From Catellatospora methionotrophica (GTDB lineage: Bacteria; Actinomycetota; Actinomycetes; Mycobacteriales; Micromonosporaceae), in assembly GCF_011297335.1 (NCBI RefSeq), contig NZ_JAAOTJ010000022.1:1-64000 (forward strand): a stretch of DNA of 64,000 bases, in the 5' to 3' direction. Position 1 is the first letter of the stretch. The number at the start of each line of letters is the position of its first letter. The translations under genes and the position numbers were made by a program. Below are positions 43,444 to 52,339 of this stretch, piece after piece. The notes under the pieces are model-generated. The model was not told where the DNA came from. It did not search any database and saw only the letters and a program-made list of their open reading frames with translations.

Positions 43444-44826
43444 ATGGCCCGGCCTCGCATCGTCATCGTCGGAGCGGGATTCGCGGGCTTCCACGCTGCC
43501 CGCCGCCTGGCGCGCTCGTCGCGCGGCCACGCCGACATCACCCTGGTCAACCCCGCCGACTACCTGCTCTACGTGCCGCTGCTGCCCGAGGTGATGGCAG
43601 GCCTGCTGGAGCCGCGCCGGATCGCGGTGTCACTGGCCGGGACGCTCAAGCACGTACGCCAGGTGCCCGGCATGGTCACCGGCGTCGACCTGGACCAGCG
43701 GCGGATCACCTACACCGGGCCCGAGGGCGCGCAGAACACCCTCGACTACGACCGGCTCGTGCTCACCCCCGGCAGCGTCAACCGGCTGCTGCCCATCCCG
43801 GGCGTCGACATGTACGCCCACGGGCTGCGCGGCCTGGCCGAAGCCATGTTCCTGCGCGACCACATCACCCTCCAGGTCGAACTGGCCGCCCAGGCCACCG
43901 ACCCCGACGAGCGCCGCGCCCGGTGCACCTTCGTCGTGGTCGGCGCGGGCTACACCGGCACCGAGGTCGCCGCGCACGGCCAGCTGTTCACCGACGCGCT
44001 GGCCAGGTCACTGCCCCGGCTGCGGGAACGGCCGCGCTGGCTGCTGCTCGACACCGCCGAGCGGGTGCTGCCCGAACTCGACCCGCGCCTGTCCCGCACC
44101 GCGGCGCGGGTGCTCGCGCGGCGCGGCGTCGACGTGCGGATGCGCACCTCGGTGCGCCAGGCCGAGGCCGAGGGCGTACAGCTCACCGACGACTCGTACG
44201 TGCCGACGCGCTCGCTGATCTGGTGCGTCGGGGTGCGCCCCGATCCGCTGGTGGACGGCCTCGGGCTGCCGACCGTGCAGGGCCGCCTGATCGTCGACGA
44301 GTACCTCACCGTGCCCGGCCACCCCGAGGTGTTCGCCTGTGGCGACGCCGCCGCCGTGCCCGACCTGACCCGTCCGGGCCACCACACGCCGATGACCGCC
44401 CAGCACGCCGTACGGCAGGGCCGGGCCGTCGCGCACAACGTGGCCGCCTCCTGCGGGGTCGGCACACGTAAGGCGTACCGCCACCATGACCTGGGGTTCC
44501 TGGTCGACCTCGGCGGGATCGCCGCGGCCGCGAACCCGTTCGGCGTGCCGCTGTCCGGGCTGCCCGCCGCGGTCGTCACCCGCGGCTACCACCTGCTCTC
44601 CCTGCCCGGCAACCGCGCCCGGGTGGCCGCCGACTGGCTGCTCGACGTGATCCTGCCGACCACGTCGGTGCGCCTCAGCCTGGTCCCACCCCAGGCCGCC
44701 GACCTGGACATGGACTGCGAACCCGTCCCCGACCCCGGCCGCCACGCCATGCCCGCGCCGTCCCCCCAGGTCCCCGCCGGCTTCATCCCCGCCGACGACC
44801 CCGCCGCACCACCCACCACCCGTTGA
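43444..44826 (+). CDS. Type II NADH dehydrogenase-like FAD oxidoreductase
   Basis: The 460-aa flavoprotein has an N-terminal FAD site VGAGFAGFHAAR and a second Rossmann site VVGAGYTGTEVAA for NAD(P)H. EVFACGDAAAVPD closes the FAD domain. The C-terminal SLPGNRARVAADWLLDVILP is the amphipathic membrane-binding segment of NDH-2 enzymes. It would pass electrons from NADH to quinone without pumping protons. ATG 43444 is preferred since GGAG lies 6 nt upstream, while ATG 43432 has no spacing for one. Two long inverted repeats follow the stop. Confidence 0.88.
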   Translation: MARPRIVIVGAGFAGFHAARRLARSSRGHADITLVNPADYLLYVPLLPEVMAGLLEPRRIAVSLAGTLKHVRQVPGMVTGVDLDQRRITYTGPEGAQNTLDYDRLVLTPGSVNRLLPIPGVDMYAHGLRGLAEAMFLRDHITLQVELAAQATDPDERRARCTFVVVGAGYTGTEVAAHGQLFTDALARSLPRLRERPRWLLLDTAERVLPELDPRLSRTAARVLARRGVDVRMRTSVRQAEAEGVQLTDDSYVPTRSLIWCVGVRPDPLVDGLGLPTVQGRLIVDEYLTVPGHPEVFACGDAAAVPDLTRPGHHTPMTAQHAVRQGRAVAHNVAASCGVGTRKAYRHHDLGFLVDLGGIAAAANPFGVPLSGLPAAVVTRGYHLLSLPGNRARVAADWLLDVILPTTSVRLSLVPPQAADLDMDCEPVPDPGRHAMPAPSPQVPAGFIPADDPAAPPTTR

Positions 44827-44845
44827 TCCCGCCGCCCCGCTCTTT

Positions 44846-44912
44846 GATAGACGTTGGCCTATCCAGATGAAAAAACGTAGATCAAATTCCCCCGGATAGG
44901 CCAACGTCTATC
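44846..44912. repeat. Inverted repeat, type D
   Basis: The perfect 19-nt arms GATAGACGTTGGCCTATCC (44846-44864) and 44894-44912 flank a 29-nt AT-rich loop. The GACG-TTGGCCTAT core recurs at 63782-63840 (GACGCTGGCCTAT). Confidence 0.85.
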
Positions 44913-44947
44913 GCGAAATCGACGGGCGAACCCGCCGCCGCGACGGT

Positions 44948-45009
44948 GATCCGTTTTTGTGGGCGCTGGATGCCCCCCGAGCGGCATCCAGCGCCCACAA
45001 AAACAGATC
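44948..45009. repeat. Inverted repeat, type C
   Basis: The 27-nt arms 44948-44974 and 44983-45009 pair with one mismatch. The arm begins GATCCGTTTTTGTGG, as at 54170-54237. It lies only 35 bp from the type D repeat, and both sit between convergent NDH-2 and MFS genes. Confidence 0.85.
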
Positions 45010-45020
45010 ATGGGCGAGGT

Positions 45021-46475
45021 TCAGGCCGCGATGGGTGCGGCCCGGCGGTCCGCTTGCGCCTCGGCGGTCGGGCGCGGCTCGCGCAGCACGGCGTACGCCA
45101 CCACGAACGCCCCCACCATCAACCCGGCCCCCACCGTGTACGCCAGCCGGTATCCACCCGTCAGCGCCTCGGCCTCGCTCGCGCCCCCGGCCAGCGCGTG
45201 CCCCGTATGCCCCGCCGCCAGCGTCGACAGGACCGCCACCCCGACCGCCATCCCGATCTGCTGCGTCGTGTTGAACAGCCCCGACGCGAGCCCGGCGTCA
45301 TCGGCCCCCGCCCCGGACATCCCGAGCGTCGTCAACGCGGGCAGCGCCAGCCCGAACCCGGCCGCCAGCAGCATCGCGGGAAGCAGGTCGGTCACGTACG
45401 ACGCCTGCACCGGAATCCGGGCCAGCAGCGCCAGCAGCACGATCAGCAGCGCGAGCCCGCTCAGCAGCACCCGCCGCTCGCCGTACCGCGTGTTGAGCCG
45501 CGCCGACACCCCCAGTGATACCGCCCCGATGACCAGCGCCGCCGGCAGCATCGCCAGCCCGGTCTCCCCGGCCCCGTAGCCGAGCACCTTCTGCAGGTAG
45601 AGCGCGGTGATGATCTGGAACGAGAACAGCGCGGCGACCATCAGCATCTGCACCAGGTTCGCCCCGGCGACGCTGCGCGAGGCCAGGATGCGCGGCGGCA
45701 TGAGCGGCCGCCGCGCGGTGGCCTGCCGCACCGCGAACGCGGCCAGCAGCAGCACCGCCACCGCACCGGTGGTCAGCGTCGGTGCCGCCGTCCAGCCGTA
45801 CTCCTCGACCTTGACCACGGTGTAGATGCCCATCATCAGCCCGGCCGTGACCAGCAGCGCCCCGGCGACGTCGGCTCCGGCGGCCAGCCCCAGTCCACGG
45901 TCGGCGGGCAGCACCGCGACGGCGACCGCCAGCGCGGCGACCCCGATCGGCAGGTTGATGAAGAAGATCCAGTGCCAGTCGAGCGTATCGGTCAGCACGC
46001 CGCCGAGCACCTGCCCCAGCGACGCCCCGGCCGCGCCGGTGAAGCTGAACACCGCGATGGCCCTGGCCCGCTCACCGGGTGCCGGGAACAGGTTGACCAG
46101 GATGCCCAGCCCGACCGCGGCGGCCATGGCACTGCCGACGCCCTGGGCGAAGCGCGCGGCGATCAGCAGCGCCGGGGTGTCGGCGAGCCCGGCCAGCAGC
46201 GACGCGGCGGTGAACACGGCCGTGCCGGCCAGGAACATCCGGCGGCGGCCGAGCAGGTCGCCGAGCCGCCCGGCCAGCAGCAGCAGGCTGCCGAAGGCGA
46301 TCAGGTACGCGTTGACGACCCAGCTCAGACCGGCTGCCGTGAAGCCGAGGTCCTGCTGGATGGCGGGCATCGCGACGGTGACGATGCTGCCGTCGAGGAC
46401 GGTCATCAGCAGCCCGGTCGCGATCACCCCCAGCGCGATCCAGCGCGAGCGTCGCGGTGCTGGCGATACAGACAT
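45021..46475 (-). CDS. MFS drug:H+ antiporter (DHA2, 14 helices)
   Basis: The 484-aa transporter has about 14 membrane helices. It shows the DHA2 motifs LDGSIVTVAMPAIQQDLG in helix 1, GRLGDLLGRRRMF in loop 2-3 and the GGVLTD motif C region. It likely exports toxic compounds by proton exchange. A MarR regulator gene lies 83 bp upstream on the same strand, and TCTGTTACAGA (46524-46534) in the gap is a candidate operator. The stop lies 11 bp from a type C inverted repeat. Confidence 0.9.
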   Translation of the reverse strand: MSVSPAPRRSRWIALGVIATGLLMTVLDGSIVTVAMPAIQQDLGFTAAGLSWVVNAYLIAFGSLLLLAGRLGDLLGRRRMFLAGTAVFTAASLLAGLADTPALLIAARFAQGVGSAMAAAVGLGILVNLFPAPGERARAIAVFSFTGAAGASLGQVLGGVLTDTLDWHWIFFINLPIGVAALAVAVAVLPADRGLGLAAGADVAGALLVTAGLMMGIYTVVKVEEYGWTAAPTLTTGAVAVLLLAAFAVRQATARRPLMPPRILASRSVAGANLVQMLMVAALFSFQIITALYLQKVLGYGAGETGLAMLPAALVIGAVSLGVSARLNTRYGERRVLLSGLALLIVLLALLARIPVQASYVTDLLPAMLLAAGFGLALPALTTLGMSGAGADDAGLASGLFNTTQQIGMAVGVAVLSTLAAGHTGHALAGGASEAEALTGGYRLAYTVGAGLMVGAFVVAYAVLREPRPTAEAQADRRAAPIAA

Positions 46476-46558
46476 GGGGTCCTCCTGTGGACGGTGCCGA
46501 CAGGAGAGACCGTAGCGGATAGTTCTGTTACAGACAATCTTTTACGGATCGAGAACGC

Positions 46559-47038
46559 CTACTGCCGTGCCCGCCGCACCGGCTGCCCCGCCTCGGCGGG
46601 CGCGGCCAGATGCCCCGCCACCAGGCCTTCCAGTGCGCGCAGTAGCGCCTCACGCTGCGCCGACGGCAGCGCGGACAGGGCTTGCTCGTGTACGCGGTCG
46701 ACGATCTGCTGGCTGCGGGCGGCCAGCTTCGCCCCCTCGGGGGTCACCGCGATGATCCGGGCGCGCCGGTCGGTGCTCGACGGGCGGCGCTCGGCCAGGC
46801 CCGCCTTCTCCAGCGCGTCGACGGTGACGACCATCGTGGTCTTGTCCATGTCGCCGAGTGCCGCGAGCTGGATCTGGGTCCGCTCCTCCTCGAGCGCGTG
46901 CACCAGCACGCAGTGCATCCGCGCGGTCAGCCCGATCTCGGCCAGCGCCGCGGCCATCCGGCCACGCAGCACGTGGCTGGTGTGGTCCAGCAGGAACGAC
47001 AGGTCGGGGCTGGTGCGGGTGGGCGCCATCGCGGTCAT
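46559..47038 (-). CDS. MarR-family transcriptional regulator
   Basis: The 159-aa protein has the MarR winged helix: TQIQLAALGDMDKTTMVVTVDALEKAGL, then RRPSSTDRRARIIAVT for the wing. Dimerisation helices occur at both ends. ATG 47038 is chosen; an upstream TTG at 47056 is in frame. It precedes the MFS gene and probably represses it. The perfect palindrome GCAGATTATCTGC lies upstream. Confidence 0.9.
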   Translation of the reverse strand: MTAMAPTRTSPDLSFLLDHTSHVLRGRMAAALAEIGLTARMHCVLVHALEEERTQIQLAALGDMDKTTMVVTVDALEKAGLAERRPSSTDRRARIIAVTPEGAKLAARSQQIVDRVHEQALSALPSAQREALLRALEGLVAGHLAAPAEAGQPVRRARQ

Positions 47039-47068
47039 GCCCGCCAGTGTACGCAAACTCGATCCGTT

Positions 47069-47081
47069 GCAGATTATCTGC
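47069..47081. promoter_or_regulatory. Candidate MarR operator
   Basis: GCAGATTATCTGC is a perfect 6+1+6 palindrome, 31 bp upstream of the marR start and just after the adenylate kinase stop. Its size and position fit a MarR binding site. Confidence 0.5.
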
Positions 47082-47086
47082 GCTGG

Positions 47087-47749
47087 TCAGCTCCGTGCGG
47101 GCTTCTTCGCGGGCAGCGGCAGGCCAAGCTGCTCGCGGATGGCGCGCTGGACCGCGGCCTTGCCCGACCGGGCGTCCACGCTGATCACCAGTTCCTTGCC
47201 CCGGAACAGCCCCAGCGCCGGGTCGGTCTTGGCGTGGTAGTCGGCCAGCCGGGAGGCGAGCGCCTCCTCGGTGTCGTCGGCGCGGCTGACCAGCTCGCCG
47301 CCGCAGGCGTCGCAGCGCCCCTCGCGGGCAGGGCTCTGCTCGATCAGGTTGTAGTCCATGCCGCAGTGCGAGCACAGCCGCCGGGCCAGCACCCGGCGGC
47401 GCACCTCACTGTCCGGCAGGTCGAGGTGGATCACCGCGTCGACGTCCCAGCTCTCCAGGAAGAACTGGGCCTGGCGGAGGTTGCGGGGGAAACCGTCGAG
47501 GACGAAGCCGTAGTTCCAGTCGTGCTGGGCCAGCCGGTCGCGCACCACGGACTCGGTGGTGGCGTCGTCGACCAGCTCCCCGGCGTGCATCGCCCGGCGC
47601 ACCTGCGCGCCGAGCCTGGTGTGGTACTGCACGTGCCAGCGGTAGATGTCGCCGACGCTGATGTGCACCAGGTCGAAGTCGGCTGCCAGCTGCTTGGCCT
47701 GGGTGCCCTTGCCGCTGCCCTGAACGCCCATGATCACGTACTTGCGCAC
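47087..47749 (-). CDS. adk: Adenylate kinase, zinc-lid type (probable paralogue)
   Basis: The 220-aa enzyme interconverts ATP, ADP and AMP. The P-loop is GVQGSGKGTQ, the AMP site includes GFVLDGFPRN, and the lid has two Cys pairs (CSHCGMDYN and CDACGG) that bind zinc. GTG 47749 puts the P-loop at residue 9. The housekeeping adk normally sits in the ribosomal-protein operon with secY and map. Its location here suggests a second copy. It lies 49 bp upstream of marR on the same strand. Confidence 0.85.
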   Translation of the reverse strand: MRKYVIMGVQGSGKGTQAKQLAADFDLVHISVGDIYRWHVQYHTRLGAQVRRAMHAGELVDDATTESVVRDRLAQHDWNYGFVLDGFPRNLRQAQFFLESWDVDAVIHLDLPDSEVRRRVLARRLCSHCGMDYNLIEQSPAREGRCDACGGELVSRADDTEEALASRLADYHAKTDPALGLFRGKELVISVDARSGKAAVQRAIREQLGLPLPAKKPARS

Positions 47750-47830
47750 ACCTGAATCCAACCACGTGCGGCCATCGGTGATGAGTGATTTATGGCCCCC
47801 GGCACACCCGGCGGCGGTACGTTGCGAAGC

Positions 47831-49192
47831 GTGGGGCCATCCGTTGAGGACCATGCCGGTGCGGTACGCGCTTTGCGGGCGCAGTACCAGGCGCTGCCGC
47901 GCACCGAACCGGTGCGGCTGGCCAAGCGCACCTCGAACCTGTTCCGCTTCGGCCGCCCGGACACCGGGCCCGGCCTCGACGTGAGCGCCTTCGGCTCGGG
48001 GGTCCTGGTCGACGAGGTCACGCGCACCGCCCAGGTGCAGGGCATGGTCACCTACGAGCGGCTGGTCGACGCGACGCTGCGGTTCGGGCTGATGCCGCTG
48101 GTCGTGCCGCAGCTCAAGACCATCACCATCGGCGGGGCGGTGGCCGGGCTGGGCATCGAGTCGTCGTCGTTGCGCAACGGGCTACCGCACGAGTCGGTGC
48201 TGGAGATGGAGATCCTCACCGGTGACGGCCGGGTGGTCACCGCCGCGCCCGACAACGAGCACGCCGAACTGTTCCGCGCCTTCCCCAACTCGTACGGCAC
48301 CCTCGGCTACGCGCTGCGGCTGACCATCGAACTGGAGCCCGTCCAGCCGTACGTGCGGCTGCGGCACCGGCGCTTCGACAACGCGGCGGCCTGCTTCAAG
48401 GCGCTCGACGAGCTGTGCACCAGCGGCCGCGACGGCGACGCGCGTGTCGACTTCCTCGACGGCACCGTCTTCCACGGCCGCCAGATGTACCTGACCATCG
48501 GCACGTTCACCGACACCGCGCCGTGGACCAGCGACTACACCGGCCAGGAGATCTACTACCGGTCACCGGCCCGGCGGCCCATCGACTACCTGACGGTCCG
48601 CGACTACCTGTGGCGCTGGGACACCGACTGGTTCTGGTGCTCGCGGGCGTTCGGCGCGCAGCATCCCCTGGTACGCAGGCTGTGGCCGAGCCGCTACCGG
48701 CGCTCGGACGTGTACCACCGCATCGTCGGCTTCGACCGCAGGCACCGGCTCAGCGCCCGGCTGGACCGGGTGCGCGGGCGGGCGCCGCAGGAGGCCGTGG
48801 TGCAGGACGTCGAGGTGCCGGTGCGGCAGGGCCCGGAGTTCCTGGACTTCTTCCTCGACGAGGTCGGCATCACCCCGATCTGGCTGTGCCCGCTGCGCCA
48901 GCGCGATCCCGCGCCGTGGCCGCTCTACCCGCTCAAACCCGACGACCTCTACGTCAACTTCGGTTTCTGGTCCAGCGTCGCGCGGCGGCCCGGCCAGGCG
49001 GCCGACTTCCACAACCGGCTCATCGAGGCGCGCGTCGACGCGCTCGGCGGCCACAAGTCCCTCTACTCCACGGTGCACTACCCGCGCGAGGAGTTCTGGG
49101 AGCTCTACAACGGCCCCGCGTACGCGGCGGTAAAAGGCGAGTACGACCCGGACGGTCGGTTGCCCGACCTATACGACAAGTGCGTGCGGTGA
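47831..49192 (+). CDS. tmsA: FAD-binding oxidoreductase, 10-methyl fatty acid reductase (TmsA/BfaA-like)
   Basis: The 453-aa protein has a VAO-type FAD domain (VQGMVTYERLVDATLRFGLMPLVVPQLKTITIGGAVAGLGIESSS) and a DHCR24-like C-terminal part. In mycobacteria and other actinomycetes this reductase acts with the adjacent methyltransferase. It reduces a 10-methylene acyl chain to a 10-methyl (tuberculostearic type) chain. GTG 47831 has TACGTT (47818-47823) at leaderless spacing; ATG 47792 is an alternative. tmsB starts 8 bp after the stop. Confidence 0.8.
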   Translation: MGPSVEDHAGAVRALRAQYQALPRTEPVRLAKRTSNLFRFGRPDTGPGLDVSAFGSGVLVDEVTRTAQVQGMVTYERLVDATLRFGLMPLVVPQLKTITIGGAVAGLGIESSSLRNGLPHESVLEMEILTGDGRVVTAAPDNEHAELFRAFPNSYGTLGYALRLTIELEPVQPYVRLRHRRFDNAAACFKALDELCTSGRDGDARVDFLDGTVFHGRQMYLTIGTFTDTAPWTSDYTGQEIYYRSPARRPIDYLTVRDYLWRWDTDWFWCSRAFGAQHPLVRRLWPSRYRRSDVYHRIVGFDRRHRLSARLDRVRGRAPQEAVVQDVEVPVRQGPEFLDFFLDEVGITPIWLCPLRQRDPAPWPLYPLKPDDLYVNFGFWSSVARRPGQAADFHNRLIEARVDALGGHKSLYSTVHYPREEFWELYNGPAYAAVKGEYDPDGRLPDLYDKCVR

Positions 49193-49200
49193 GGTCTGAC

Positions 49201-50436
49201 ATGGGCATTGCGAAAACAGTCCAGGGGCTCGTCACGGGCCAGGTCCCGGTGCGGTTCACCGCCTACGACGGCAGCGTCGCGGGCCCGGCCGACGCCGCCG
49301 TCGGCTTCGAGGTGCGCAGCGAGCGCGCCCTGTCCTACCTGGTCACCGGCCGCCACGAGCTGGGCCTGGCCCGCGCGTACGTGTCCGGGGACCTGGAGGT
49401 GCACGGCGACATGTACGCCGCGCTCACCGCCGTCAACGGGCTGCAACTGGACCAGTCCTGGTCGGGGCGGTATCGCGCGCTGCGTGACCTGGGCGGCCTG
49501 CGGCTGCTCAACCCGCCGCCGCGCCCGCCGATGGAGGCGCGGCTGCGCGGCCGCCGCCACTCCAAGGAGCGCGACCAGGCGGCGATCTCCCACCACTACG
49601 ACGTGTCGAACCGGTTCTACGAGTGGCTGCTCGGCCCGTCGATGGCGTACACCTGCGCGGTCTTCCCCGACGCGGCCGCGACCCTGGAGCAGGCCCAGTT
49701 CGCCAAGCACGACCTGGTCGCCCGCAAGCTCGACCTGCGACGGGGGATGCGCCTGCTGGACGTCGGCTGCGGCTGGGGCGGCATGGTGATGCACGCGGCC
49801 CGCGAGTACGGCGTCAAGGCGCTGGGCGTGACCCTGTCCCGGCGGCAGGCCGAGTGGGCGGCCAAGGCGATCGCCGACGCGGGCCTGTCCGACCTGGCCG
49901 AGGTCCGGCACATGGACTACCGGGACGTGCCGGTCAACCACTACGACGCGATCAGCTCGATCGGCCTGACCGAGCACATCGGGCGGGCGCAGCTGCCCGG
50001 CTACTTCCGGTTCCTGCAGCAGCGGCTGCGCTTCGGCGGGCGGCTGCTCAACCACTGCATCACCCGGCCCGACAACCGCGATCCGGGCCGCTACCGGCGC
50101 ACGTTCATCAACCAGTACGTGTTCCCCGACGGGGAGCTGGAGGGCGTCGGCCACCTCATCGGCGTGATGAACGAGAACGGGTTCGAGGTCCGCCACGAGG
50201 AGAACCTCCGCGAGCACTACGCGCTGACGCTGGCCCGGTGGTCGGCGAACCTGGAACGGCATTGGGCGGAGTCGGTGCGCGAGATCGGCCAGAGCCGCGC
50301 CCGCGTCTGGCGGCTCTACCTGGCCGGCTGCCGGCTCGGCTTCGAGCGCGACCAGGTGCAGCTGCACCAGGTCCTGGGCGTACGCCTCGACCCGAACGGC
50401 GGCAGCGGCATGCCGCTGCGCCCGAGCTGGACCTGA
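49201..50436 (+). CDS. tmsB: SAM-dependent fatty acid methyltransferase (TmsB/BfaB, cyclopropane synthase-like)
   Basis: The 411-aa protein has an N-terminal lipid-binding domain and a CFA-synthase-type methyltransferase domain. SHHYDVSNRFYEWLLGPSMAYTCAVF is the signature start, and LLDVGCGWGGM binds SAM. GLTEHIG and the later GRLLNHCITRP follow. With TmsA it would convert oleoyl chains of phospholipids to 10-methylstearate, which lowers membrane packing. It is close behind tmsA, with GTGAGG before ATG 49201. No tmsC is seen. The stop is 1 bp from a convergent gene. Confidence 0.82.
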   Translation: MGIAKTVQGLVTGQVPVRFTAYDGSVAGPADAAVGFEVRSERALSYLVTGRHELGLARAYVSGDLEVHGDMYAALTAVNGLQLDQSWSGRYRALRDLGGLRLLNPPPRPPMEARLRGRRHSKERDQAAISHHYDVSNRFYEWLLGPSMAYTCAVFPDAAATLEQAQFAKHDLVARKLDLRRGMRLLDVGCGWGGMVMHAAREYGVKALGVTLSRRQAEWAAKAIADAGLSDLAEVRHMDYRDVPVNHYDAISSIGLTEHIGRAQLPGYFRFLQQRLRFGGRLLNHCITRPDNRDPGRYRRTFINQYVFPDGELEGVGHLIGVMNENGFEVRHEENLREHYALTLARWSANLERHWAESVREIGQSRARVWRLYLAGCRLGFERDQVQLHQVLGVRLDPNGGSGMPLRPSWT

Positions 50437-50437
50437 G

Positions 50438-50992
50438 TCAGCGGGGCCCGGACGGGGCCCAGATCTTCGCGGTGATCGTCGTGCCCAGCGCACTGGAGTC
50501 GATGGTCAGCCGGTCGGAGAAGCACCGGGCGATCCACAGCCCACGGCCCGAGGTCTGGGTGCCCGACGGCGGCTGCCAGCCTGCCGTGTACGGCCGGGTC
50601 ACCCCCGGACCGACGTCGCTGACCTGGCAGAACACCCACCCCGGGTAGCGGGACAGGCGCAGCCTGCCCTGCCCGTCGGCGTGCATGACGACGTTGACGA
50701 CCAGCTCCGTGGCCACCAGCTCCAGTGCCCAGCCGACCGGCTCGGGCAGGTGCCACGCCTCGCCCAGTTCGTGGATGCGGCGGCGGATGCCGCGCAGGTC
50801 GACGCGCGTGAACGGGCCCTCGACGAGGACCTGGTCGTGCCGGGTCATCGGGGTCGGGCCGGCGGCGGAGGCGGCCGCCTCCTCGTGCTCGGGCACGGGC
50901 GGGGCGGGAGGTGGCAGCAGGTTCCGCCGTGGCCTGCGGTACGGGGCGGTACCAGCGGGGGTGCCGTAGCGGGTTCTCGCGGCCGGGTTCAT
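50438..50992 (-). CDS. ATP-binding protein, RsbW-like anti-sigma/serine kinase family
   Basis: The 184-aa protein has a 50-residue proline-rich N-terminus and an HATPase_c domain. The N-box is ELVATELVVNVVMHA, the G1 box is VSDVGPG, and SGRGLWIARCFSD ends the lid. This single-domain form is common in actinomycetes, where it controls sigma factors or is of unknown role. It is not next to a sigma gene here. A similar protein is encoded at 59949-60341. Confidence 0.82.
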   Translation of the reverse strand: MNPAARTRYGTPAGTAPYRRPRRNLLPPPAPPVPEHEEAAASAAGPTPMTRHDQVLVEGPFTRVDLRGIRRRIHELGEAWHLPEPVGWALELVATELVVNVVMHADGQGRLRLSRYPGWVFCQVSDVGPGVTRPYTAGWQPPSGTQTSGRGLWIARCFSDRLTIDSSALGTTITAKIWAPSGPR

Positions 50993-51088
50993 GCGTCACC
51001 TCGATCCGAAGGGTGCGGTTGACCTCTGGCCCATACCCATTCCCGCACGTTTTGATCGTCTATCAGGCGACCGGTCTGCCGGGCGTGA

Positions 51089-52195
51089 TCAGCTCAGGCC
51101 GTACACGCGGGCCGCGTTGCCCGCACCGACCTGCTCGGCGACGCGCCGCGCGTCGGCCGGGGACGCCGCGCCGTCGGCGACCGTCTCGGCCAGCACCAGG
51201 TCCAGGCTGTGCCGCAACTGGGCGGCGGCGATCAGGTACAGCTCCGGCAGGCCGTACGCGTCGGAAGAGTAGAGCACCTTGCCGAACGGGGCCAGCTCCA
51301 GGAACTCGCCGAGCACCGCCGTGGCCCGCGCCCCGAGCTGCGTCACGCCGAGCCCCACGTCGGCGTACACGTGCGGATAAACGCTGGCCAGCCAGCCCGC
51401 CTGACGGTGGTACGGGTAGCAGTGCAGCAGCACCAGGGGCACCCCGAACGGCAGCGTGGCCTCGCAGAACGGCTGCAGCAGCGCCGGGTCGGCACGGGCC
51501 AGCGCGACGTCGCGGTCGCCGAAGCCGGTGTGCAGCTGGATCGGCAGCCCCGCGTCGACCGCGCTCCACAGCATGTGGCGCAGCAGCACCGGATCGCTCA
51601 GCCGCCCGCCGTCGCGCAGCCAGCGCCCGGCCGCCGCGCTCACCTCGTGCGCCCTGGGCCGGGCCGGGTCCAGGTCCAGGCCGTGCCGGTACGCCGCGAT
51701 CGACTTCGTCGCCACCGCCCCGGCCACCGCCTCGTCGAGTGCTGCGGCGAAGGCGTCGGCGAACCCGTCCGCGCCGGTTCCGGGCGCGACCTGCTCGGCC
51801 AGCAGCTCCAGGCGTACCACCGCATGGGCCGGGGCCTGTGCCAGCGTGCCCAGCACGCTGCGGTCCACCAGGCCGCCCGCGACCGGGCCGGTGTCCACCA
51901 GCAGCGCCGACAGGCCCGCCGCCCGCAGCATCCGGCCCGCGACCTCGTCCGGTCCGAGCCTGCGCCGCCGCCGCAGGTACTCCTCGACCGGGGCGTGCGC
52001 GGGCAGGTCCAGCACCGGTGCGCACCAGCGCCGCAGCGCCAGCCCCAACCGGCTGTCCAGGTAGGACGTGCCTGCGGCCGACGGCTCGTCGGCCTCGGTG
52101 CACCACAGCGCGAACGCCGCGTCGTCCAGCGGAGCCGTTGTGATCGTATGGCAGTGCCCGTCGATCAGCGGCAGATCCTCGGTCAGCGGCGCCAT
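51089..52195 (-). CDS. Amidohydrolase, FluG N-terminal/nodulin-like type
   Basis: The 368-aa TIM-barrel metal hydrolase has the first metal site DGHCHT, a His in QLHTGFGDRD and in LLHCYPYHRQAGWLA, and the last Asp in LYSSDAYGLPELY. The barrel and its partner, the glutamine synthetase-like gene upstream, match the two halves of fungal FluG and plant nodulin/GS fusions, here as separate genes. It probably cleaves an amide or gamma-glutamyl compound made or bound by the partner. The start ATG 52195 lies inside the first unit of a 39-bp tandem repeat. Confidence 0.8.
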   Translation of the reverse strand: MAPLTEDLPLIDGHCHTITTAPLDDAAFALWCTEADEPSAAGTSYLDSRLGLALRRWCAPVLDLPAHAPVEEYLRRRRRLGPDEVAGRMLRAAGLSALLVDTGPVAGGLVDRSVLGTLAQAPAHAVVRLELLAEQVAPGTGADGFADAFAAALDEAVAGAVATKSIAAYRHGLDLDPARPRAHEVSAAAGRWLRDGGRLSDPVLLRHMLWSAVDAGLPIQLHTGFGDRDVALARADPALLQPFCEATLPFGVPLVLLHCYPYHRQAGWLASVYPHVYADVGLGVTQLGARATAVLGEFLELAPFGKVLYSSDAYGLPELYLIAAAQLRHSLDLVLAETVADGAASPADARRVAEQVGAGNAARVYGLS

Positions 52196-52339
52196 CGGCC
52201 CACGTCCACGAGCCGTGCGGTCAGTAGCGCGGGTCCGGGCGCGTCCACGGGCGGGGCGGTCAGTAGCGCGGGTCCGGGCGCGTCCACGGGCGGGGCGGTC
52301 AGTAGCGCCATCGGACCGCTTCCACGAGCTGGGCGGTGG
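52183..52339. repeat. 39-bp tandem repeat at a gene junction
   Basis: Four units begin TCAG at 52183, 52221, 52260 and 52299 (periods 38, 39, 39, then a diverged end). The middle units share GTCCACGGGCGGGGCGGTCA and the next bases exactly. The last unit holds the stop codon of the glutamine synthetase-like gene, and the first contains the amidohydrolase start, so the junction itself seems to have been copied. Confidence 0.85.

Noticed and set aside
52183-52339. Regular 39-bp repeats as a CRISPR array
   Set aside because: Units abut with no spacers, only four copies exist, and they overlap gene ends. It is a tandem duplication.
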